From NCBI GenBank assembly GCA_015680685.1, contig MNCI01003419.1, positions 294,359 to 358,358 on the forward strand: a DNA stretch of 64,000 nt, in the 5' to 3' direction. Made by a program: the position numbers and the translations under genes. Source of the DNA: Gnetum montanum (lineage: Eukaryota; Streptophyta; Gnetopsida; Gnetales; Gnetaceae). Below the pieces are notes generated by a model. That model did no database searches and was not told the origin of the DNA. It saw nothing but the letters and a program-made list of their open reading frames with translations. Shown here piece after piece: positions 56,155-64,000 of this stretch (position 1 is the stretch's first letter; each line of letters opens with the position of its first letter).

Positions 56155-57116
56155 TGATGAGTAGTGAGGTACCCCCTACACCGAACCATACAAATCGCAA
56201 GTGTTCACGCACGATCCCGTCGAATTCCCTGGATGGGACTAGTTGTGGCATCTAGATCATTGTGCCTTGAGCACAGTTCGCTACCTTCCCACTTGGAATA
56301 GTGGTAGCTTTGTCACGTATGGTTTAGTCCAGAGTGAGGCATATGATTCTTGATGTTGTTTCAGCCTTATGCTACTCCTAACAATAATAAAGAAATCAAT
56401 TACTCAATATGATTAACAACATAAAGTAAGTCTAAACTAGCCTACAAGTGATGAGTGTCCATTCCTAGCTTGTCGTACACATCTTGAACCCATGTATCTA
56501 CTATTGGGATTACCAAGTGCTATGATACTGGATGAACCAAGCAATAACATTGTTGGTATTACCAAGCAAATACGTGTTTATGCTCGAAACTGGTTGCGCT
56601 CATTCTGACAACTCATTAACATGCATGGAAACATAAATATTAAGTACATGGAATATAAATTGCATTAAAAGTAAATTTAATCTAAGTCAAAGTGCTGCAA
56701 TGAATAAGAATCAATCTTGATCTTATTGCTGTTCATGGAATATGTCCAGGTACATTGCCACTCGAATAAGACAATGTACAACTGACTCAAATCCACATTG
56801 CGGGCACTCACTGACTATTCTTTAAGAGTATAGAATAAAACTGCAAGAGTTTGGCTACTCTATTGACCAAAGAATTCCATAAACACAACTATGAATGCAT
56901 ATTTATAGATTTTATTTCTAGGTTGTGTTGAAGGGGCCTCATCAACGAAGCCTAGTTATTAGGACCTTGTTATCAAGGCCTTGTTGTTGGAGCCATGCTG
57001 TTGGAGCCTTGTTGTTGGAGTCTTGATGTTGGGGCTAGGACATTAGAGCTAAGATATCGGAGCCAACCAAAAATTTTACTTTTTATTAGATAACCCAACC
57101 AACTAATGACTCCTCA
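56155..57116 (-). repeat. 3' LTR of element G (962 bp)
   Basis: TGATGAGTAG...GACTCCTCA on the plus strand, followed by the polypurine tract (plus TACTTCCACG). U3 holds a run of GCCTTGTTGTTGGA-like units at about 56960-57060 where A and B have GATATC palindromes. ACATTGCGGGCACTCAC at about 56793 is the conserved family block. Confidence 0.85.
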
Positions 57117-59404
57117 TACTTCCACGAATGAATAAAAACTCATCCTCGAGTTAACAGGATAGGATCGAGCTTTCTTTACAAAATTGGGAAGGTATGGAAT
57201 TATTTACTAATGCTAACTACTAATTGACTCTAAGTGTCGCATTACAAAAGTTTATTCAAGTGGATGCATAAAAAATGATAGAGTGACAAAAAGACTAGAC
57301 AAGCTTTGAAGGCTACAAAATTTATTGAGGTCTTCAAGAATCTGTTGAAGAGGGTTCTTCTTGTTGCCACTAGTTGTGAAAAACTTCCAACCTAGATTGT
57401 TATGTCGATGCTTCTCTGGTTATATGCAACATTCTTGAAGGATGGACTAAAATTTCTTCTAATCATCCCATGGATCTAGTAAACATGTGATGCTTAAGAT
57501 GCTATCTTGTATGTGCTACAATTTGTCCATGGACATATCTTTCGTTGTCCCTCTCTTGGCTTCGTTTCCATGCTTAGCAAAAGACCTTCTTCCTTAGGTG
57601 TTTCTTTTAGCATCACATGTGGTCACTAAAGGATCAACATTAGTTTTGGTAAATTTTTCTTAATAATTAACCCTTTTTGAATCCCTTAGTTTTCATTTAA
57701 GCATAAGGTGATGATAACATACTATGCCCAAGGCTATGAGGTAACTAAAATCATCAAGATGTTTACATTATTTTGATCAATTACTATTAGTTACCATGAT
57801 GTTTGAAAATAAGATAGAAAAATTTCAAAATTTCAAAGTGGACATCCCTAGTCCCCATGACTAATAAGCGTAACTTTGAAAGCACACAAGTTTTCAAATA
57901 ATTGAAACCAAAGGTCTGATTCAGAAGATGGCCGAGAAATATTAAACTTGAAGGATATTTTAATGAAAAAGGAGGAAAAAGTAAAAAATTAATTAAAAAT
58001 GATGAGAAATAGTTCCAAAATTATGCATAAATTTAGAGAAACTATCATTGATGTTCTAGAAGATGTGAAGGTTAGTTGAAAGCCATAATTAACAAAAGTT
58101 ATGCAAGTGGATCCTCCCCAAAGCAAGCTCTTGCCATAATGCCCTTGCATAACCACTTCTATAGATGTCTATGGGCACCTAAGAAGTTAAATGTAGACCA
58201 TGCCATCATTCCAAACAACACACAACTACCATGGTTGGGATGTTACATGATACTACACAAGACCGAAAGGCTCATAATCATATGTAGCAGTGAGGTGAAT
58301 AATAGGATGAGAAGGGATCGTAGAGATTGGAATGTAAGGTACTTGACCATGTCCACAATAGGTTCTTGTGATGAATGTGATTAAAATAATCAGCATTCCT
58401 ATCTGTCCAAGTTTAGACCAAGTCCATACCATGAACAGTAACCTCACATTGATGTGTTTCCTCTTACCAACCACCATGAGTTCAAAACCACCTCAAAGAA
58501 TGATCATTACTCCAAAAAGAGAAGAAAGGAGAAGAAGGAAGGAAGGGCCTTAGTTAGAGGGGTGCCTTCAGGCATGGGTAACATGTCTTTTTAGCCCCAT
58601 AACTAGTGCTTGCAGCCCATTATTGTGTTTAAGGGGTATGATTTGAATTTTCATTATTTTTTTTCTTCCTTTTTTTCTTTTTTTTTTGTATTTTATTATA
58701 TTTTTTTCCTTTTTTTTGAAATGGAAACCACACCATGCAAAGACAAAGCTTCCTTTTTTTTGGTTAATGGAGGAGTGATGATACATTCCAAGAGGAATCA
58801 TAAATCACACAAAGGAAGACAAGATGAAAATCCAACAAGTCCCCTTGAGGTCACACCCTCATCATTACCACTTGGTCATTTCCTCTTTCTTTAAGGTATA
58901 ATGATCATTGATTAATTTTAGTTTCATGAAAGAAGAACCAACTTGTTTCCATGAAAAAGACCTTTTATTTAGAGAATTGGAGGGATGGATGAGATGGTCT
59001 CACTACTTTACACAATTACTTACCCAATCATCTTGATAGCATAAACCAAAAACCTAACACATAGCATTGACTTTTGCATCATGACTTGGTAATATTATTA
59101 AGAAAAATATAAAAGAAATTCATAAAACATAAATGAAATGACTCAACAAAAGAGAGAAATATAAAGAAAAGAAAAATATTAAGAAATGGAAAACATATTA
59201 AGAATCAAAAAATTTTGGAAGAAATAAGAAAATGATAAGAAATTGTAAAAATAAAAAGGTGAAAAACACTTATTAGTTCTTGAACCAAGATGGAGCATCT
59301 CTCCAATGACTAATCTTATGGCTACACATTTGGGAGATGGACTACACAATTCCCTAGTTATACACCATCATTTTTCCATCTATCATTGTTATGGATTTAA
59401 TTAA
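57117..59404 (-). other. Non-coding spacer of element G
   Basis: No gene. It contains the GTGGATCCTCCCCAAAGCAAG block (58104) and ACCACACCATGCAAAGAC (58729) shared with A and B, and T-rich runs at 58660-58720. Confidence 0.6.
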
Positions 59405-61509
59405 TCATGTGGTAGCACATCTAACATTGGTGATAGTATCGTTTGAATCATTCAGAGATATATCTTCATCTATACTTGAAGGTATTTCCATTTTTGGGGG
59501 TCCAAATGTGTTTTCTTCTTCTTCTTGATTTTTTATTTTAATTCTTAGGTCTCCATGTTTAATATCCTTTTCCAGTGTATAATTAGAGTGTAAGATATTT
59601 GTGTCTAAGTCCCTTGTTTGGTCCATTTTCTCATGTCTAGAACTAATAAGTGGATCAATTGCCTCCATGCATCTTTGAAATAATTTTATATTCTCATTTT
59701 CAAGCCATTAGGTGTCTTCTGGTTTAGTGTCTACTACGTAGATTGGTTTTTGCTCACACACTTGCTCCTAAACTTTGTTGTGGGCTATGTTATTATTTTT
59801 AATTTTTGGCCCACAAGTGCACCATTTACTATTAGTAGTAATGCATGGATTCTTTTGTCTCTTCATAGTGCTAGATTCATCACTTCTGTTAGGTGTTGGA
59901 GTAATGATGGATGTTGGCCTTTGCATAGGATTAGAGGACATTAATTGTGGAAGGAAGGGTGTTACACTTGATTGGAATTGTACTAGTTTGGATGAGTTAG
60001 TAGGTCCACAAGTGTTGTGCTTATGTGTAGGAACCATCCTAATGAAAGGATGTTTCCGAGATTTTGGTGGAGGTCTACTAGCATTATCATTTCTATGTAT
60101 GTCTGCAACACAAGTGGCATTCTCTCATTGATGTCATGGTGTTGAACCTTTCTATGTTGTTGGTGGTGACATATGGTGGAGGAAAGTATGAGAATATTGA
60201 GGATATGATAAAGGACGAGAGGTGTGAGGTGGTGATCTTTTAGAAGATGTTGTGCCACAATGATATTCAAGAGAGTGGTAGTAGCAATTTGAAGTAGATG
60301 AAGTAGAACCATTTAGGGAAATAGATTGTTGAACATAATATCCATATGGGTTTGGCTAGTAGTAAGGGTAGTGCTGGTTTGATGATGGCTTCCCACACAA
60401 CTATGGGTTTTTCCATTACATTGGATCATTGTGTTGAGGTTGGTAAGAAGTCCCACTAGGATGGTATGGTTGGATGTAGGACTATTTATAATTACCCTAT
60501 GAGAAGGGTAATTTTCTAGGCATTTTCTTTTGTTCAAACTTGGGGTTTAATGCAAAATCCCAATCCTCATGTAGATGTAATATGATTGGGTAATAGCCCT
60601 TTGGATGATCATATAGGTAGATTTCACATCCATCATCTTCTTCTATGGTTAAGTTTAGACCCTCTTCTTCTACAACCATTTTTCTTGTTTGCTAATAAGT
60701 GTTCCTAGTTGTTTCTTGGTTCTTCTTCCTTCGTTTATTGTGATCACTTAATTCATTTTGTGTTACCTTCTCCTTTATAGTTTCTATGAAAGTTGTAGAT
60801 TTTTCATTTATCCACTTTGATATCCTATCTAGCCTTGCTTGGAATTCATCAAGAGATTGTTACAGTGGCAAGGTTTGTTGTGAAATCACCTCATCGAAAG
60901 TTGCCTCTTTTTTCACATCAAGATATAGATCCATTTCTTTTGAAGAGTTGGATCCCAATGATATTTCTTAACATTCTCTCATTTACATAGCTCTTCTTCT
61001 TCTTTTGGCACCTACTTGATTAGCCTTTGTATCTGATGAGCTTTTAGTTTGTATAATTGACCTTGAGCATACATCCCAAGGGTCTCCCTCGTTTCATTAC
61101 GAAGCCCATTTATGATGTGGAAAAGTTGCTCTTTTTGAGAGAAATCATGGCCGTGACATCTATGTAGTAGTGAATAGTATTTATCCAAGGCCACATCCAA
61201 GGGTTCAAGATTTTCTTGCTTCCATCCTTGGATTTATTTTCTTAGGTTGGACACTCTTGCATAGGTTTGGGATTTTTCATTGAGAAGTTCTAGCTTTGTT
61301 GACCATTGGTGGATGGAACTTGGTTCCAACAATCTATACCAACTTTCAGCTTCAGCTTCATCTATTTGAGTGTTGTTAGGGTGTTCATGAACATATGAAA
61401 TCCCTACATGAGGTTGGTCACTCCGATTTTCTTCAACATATATCTTGTTAGTTCTCCACTAAATGTTCTCTCCATACGATGCATTATCACTTCCTTGTGA
61501 AAGAGACAT
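59405..61509 (-). pseudogene. Athila-type gag of element G
   Basis: ATG 61509 opens MSLSQGSDNASYGENI. The core reads ESWYRLLEPSSIHQWSTKLE, QTYARVSNLRK, IQGWKQENLEPLDVALDKYY and SLLHRCHGHDFSQKEQLFHI, then INGLRNETRETLGMYAQGQL, closely matching element A. A second part has DGCEIYLYDHPKGYYPIILH (LHEDW) and a Pro/Ser/Thr-rich tail, ending in an acidic stretch (PKMEIPSSIDEDISLNDSND). Several stops. Confidence 0.8.
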
Positions 61510-61615
61510 TGTTATTGGTGTATGATGTGTGTGAATTAATATCTTTCCAAAGATAGTTCATTAATATGTTCATAGAAATCATGTATGATATAACTAATCT
61601 AGATAACTATCACCA

Positions 61616-61633
61616 TCCCCAGGAATGACACCA
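61616..61633 (-). other. Primer-binding site of element G
   Basis: The minus strand reads TGGTGTCATTCCTGGGGA one base after the LTR, 13 of 18 matches to the tRNA-Asp-type PBS. It keeps the CTGGGGA end that A and B have lost. Confidence 0.5.
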
Positions 61634-61634
61634 A

Positions 61635-62555
61635 TGATGAGTGGTGAGGTACCCCCTACACCCAACCATATGAATCATAAGCGTTCACACATGATCTAGT
61701 TGAATTCCGTGGATGGGACTCGTCGTGGCATCTATATTGTTATGCCTTGAGCACAATTCACTATCTTCCCACTTGGACTAGTGGTAGCTTTTTCATGTAT
61801 GGTTTAGTCTAGAGAGAGGCATATGATTCTTGATGTTGTTTTAGCCTTATGCTACTCTTAATAATAATAAAGAAATCAATTACTTAATTTAATTAACAAC
61901 ATAAAGTAAAGTCTAAACTAGCCTATGGGTAATGAATGTCTATTCCTAGCTTGCCATACATGTCCTGAACCCATGTATCCACTACTAGGATTACCAAGTG
62001 CTATGCTATTGGGTGAACCAAGCAATAACACTACTATGATTACAAAGCGAATATGTGTTTATGCTCGAAACTAGTCATGTTCATTCCACCAATTCATTAA
62101 CATGCATAGAAACATAAATATTAAGTAAGTACATGGAATATAAATTGCATTAAAAGTAAATTTAATTTAAGTCAAAGTGCTTCAATGAATAAGAATGAAT
62201 CTCAATATTATTGCTATTCATGGAATGTGTCTAGGTACATTTCCACTCGAATAAGATGCCGTACAACTGACTTAGATCCACACTGCGGGCACTCACTAAC
62301 TATTCTCTAAGACTATGAAATAAAACTACAAGATTTTGGCTACTCTATTAACCAAATAACTCGATAAACATGGTTATGATAACGTATTTATAGATTTTAT
62401 TGTTAGGCTGCATTGACGAGGCCTTGTTGACAAGGCCCAATTATCGGGGCCTTGTTGTCGAAGCCTTGATATTGGGACTAGGACATTAAAGCTAAGATAT
62501 TGGAGCCAACCAAAAAGTTGACTTTTTATTAGATAACCCAACCAACTGATCAATC
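61635..62555 (-). repeat. 5' LTR of element G (about 921 bp)
   Basis: TGATGAGTGGTGAGGTACCC...CAACTGATCAATCA. Colinear with the 3' LTR, including CACACTGCGGGCACTCAC at about 62279. The outer end is uncertain by a few bases. Confidence 0.8.
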
Positions 62556-63186
62556 ATTACTTGACATGATCCTCTAAGCCTAGGTATAAATGCCTTAACA
62601 TCAGGAGACATGTCTGTTATTACAATGCAGCCTTTTGGGTCTTAATTACAATTGCCTTTTTAGGTCTTGTTAAGATAACAATAACACTTGTTATGAAGAG
62701 GCACCATCTTCATTATGTAGCAACATCATTTAGGAACAAGAATGTGACAATCTACCCCTCTTAGGTTTTTTTCATCCTCAAATGAGTTCACGTTCTCTAT
62801 CTTTTTCTAGCTCCAATGCTTTTGTTATGCTCCTATGTTTCAATAATTTGATTTCTCCTTTAAACTTGAAGGTGCTTCTTGCTTATTTTGCAAACAAGAT
62901 ATAGGTGAGAATAATATATGAAAAATTAAATATTATTTTCTTAATACTTACTCATTTTTTAAGATAATGATAATAGGTGAATTAAGAATTTACCAACCAC
63001 CAATCACTAGTCCTAACCAGAATCACACAAAGTGCAACTTAGATCTAGTTATCCAAGTGAAGGCAAGGAAAATCCTTTATTTCCAACTTCCATTTCCTTT
63101 GATATTTTATTTATCTAATTAAAATATAAATTAAATAATGAATAAAATAATAATATTTATCAATAAAAGTAAGGGTGACATACTTT
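62556..63186 (-). other. Right part of the element H LTR and internal 3' end
   Basis: 62556-62749 would be the U3 side of the H LTR. Next to it the minus strand reads NSFEDEKNLRGVDCHIL ending in the polypurine tract, which resembles the C terminus of a gypsy pol (NSFED...) running into its LTR. From about 62880 to 63186 nothing is recognisable. Confidence 0.35.
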
Positions 63187-64000
63187 CTAATTGTGATCAA
63201 CTTTATGAATTGATGGAAGTAACTGTAATTCTGCCATAAGTGGTATATGATTGGATGGTCTTGTTTGGGATGGCAAGGCTTGACATTGATTCTTCTCCAC
63301 TTCTGCTTTAGAAATTAACTTTAGTAATTTAGTAACTTGGAAGAATTGGACATCATACCAAATATAATCTAAAATCTTAATGAAAAATGTTGTTGATCCA
63401 TCCTCATTAATCATAGTTGAGTAATTGGTAAACTGTGATTCTTGATGAGTACTATCCATTAACATCATTTATTCCTAAATTTTGGAATGTAATTTATCTA
63501 TTAAAAATTCAAAGTAAGTAGAATATGCACTAGCCAATGGAATTGCATGTTGAATTGATGGAAACATCTTCTTCAAATTAGATTCATCTTCTAAGGATTT
63601 CTTTACACATCCATATTTTAAGAATTGATAAACACTACTTCCAAATTTTTCATTAAAGTCTCCATAAAGAATAAATGGAACTGAATTAGTATAACTCAGG
63701 AATATCTTATTCTCCAAACTTTCTTCTATTTGCTAATCAAGTATGCTCCTTGACACAGTCTAACATTTGAACATGTTGATTTGGCAGTTAAATATGTGTT
63801 AATCATGCATACCCATCTTCCTAGTAGATGGACTTTTAGAATAATTGCCAGGGCTACGTGATTTTTCCAAAATCTTAATTGTTCTTTCCTTCCCATCATT
63901 TGAAGTTCTAGAATTTCAAAAATCATATTTTGTAAACTCCATTCAAATCTTTGTACTAATTTAAGCTTGGCTTCTTTATAAAAGATTGCACAACCATCCA
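63187..64000 (-). pseudogene. CCR4/nocturnin-like endonuclease-exonuclease-phosphatase pseudogene, 5' truncated by the window
   Basis: From the window edge downwards the minus strand reads DGCAIFYKEAKLKLV, WSLQNMIFEILELQ, WVCMINTYLTA (NTH motif with His changed to Tyr), VPFILYGDFNEKFGSSVYQF (GDFN active-site motif), PLASAYSTYF, then two stops (TAG, TAA) two codons apart near 63475. It resumes with QFTNYSTMINEDGSTTF, KILDYIWYDVQFF and PSNHIPLMAELQ. These are, in order, the motifs of CCR4-type deadenylases (DGCAIF, NTH, GDFN, SAYS, FTN, LDYI(F/W)Y, S(D/N)HI). Stops and small frameshifts around 63720-63830 show decay. No introns are evident across about 270 codons, which would fit a processed copy. 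Confidence 0.8.

Larger units (their letters stand above)
56155..62555 (-). mobile_element. Athila-like non-autonomous LTR element G
   Basis: 3' LTR 56155-57116 and 5' LTR 61635-about 62555, with PBS and gag inside the 5' LTR, all on the minus strand. The 4.5 kb internal region has gag but no protease, RT, integrase or accessory gene. The U3 ends of the two LTRs differ (CAACTAATGACTCCTCA against CAACTGATCAATCA) and no clean TSD was found. Confidence 0.85.

Noticed and set aside
62556-62585. CCTAG as the TSD of element G
   Set aside because: The right-hand copy lies about 25 bp beyond the LTR end, and a chance 5-bp match is plausible.

Overview
The window is nuclear DNA of a seed plant. An intronless, GC-rich PYR/PYL/RCAR abscisic-acid receptor gene sits in a short low-copy island. 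Almost everything else is plant transposable elements: Ty3/gypsy LTR elements of Athila-like and Tat-like type, Copia remnants, LINEs and a tRNA-derived SINE. The species cannot be named from the sequence. No bacterial, plastid or CRISPR features were seen.

Layout: (1) 1-4297 is the 3' part of a plus-strand Athila-like element: a decayed accessory coiled-coil gene and the 3' LTR. (2) 4298-20757 is the low-copy island. It holds the PYL receptor (7170-7946, minus), its promoter, LINE fragments, a SINE at 11280-11490 and several local tandem duplications. Its right end carries a Copia 5' LTR end, PBS and gag start. (3) 20758-42799 is a nested cluster. Athila-like element A (minus) has split the Copia gag. 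A was in turn split by Tat-like element C (plus, 21864-30514, TSD GTCTC) and by Athila-like element B (minus, 31069-38974, TSD GTGGT). (4) 42800-44377 is the rest of the Copia gag. (5) 44378 to about 50400 is element D (minus), which keeps a reverse-transcriptase scrap and coiled-coil gene pieces and is interrupted by a solo LTR (49186-49980, TSD TAAGG) and probably by another insertion. (6) About 52170-54885 is a Tat-like gag fragment (F, plus), cut by the LTR of another minus-strand element (H), itself cut by Athila-like element G (56155-62555, minus). (7) 63187-64000 is a decayed CCR4-like deadenylase pseudogene.

Nine LTRs of one family (TGATGAGT...CTCATCA) are present: one 3' LTR at 3477, two each in A, B and G, one in D, and one solo LTR. 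None of the family members with both LTRs in the window has a recognisable pol region, so they look like large non-autonomous derivatives. Two copies, and fragments of a third, carry a gene of about 925 codons near the 3' LTR. Its product would have an N-terminal domain resembling the plant-transposon / ATHILA ORF-1 families, then a long coiled coil. In the two copies where the start survives, the ATG directly follows a TACTAAY branch-site motif and a TGATTGCAG splice acceptor. That fits expression from a spliced subgenomic RNA and is the most interesting signal here.

Only the PYL receptor looks like an intact host gene. Two long N runs and three single Ns are assembly gaps; by comparison with paralogous copies the single Ns hide about 100-200 bases each.
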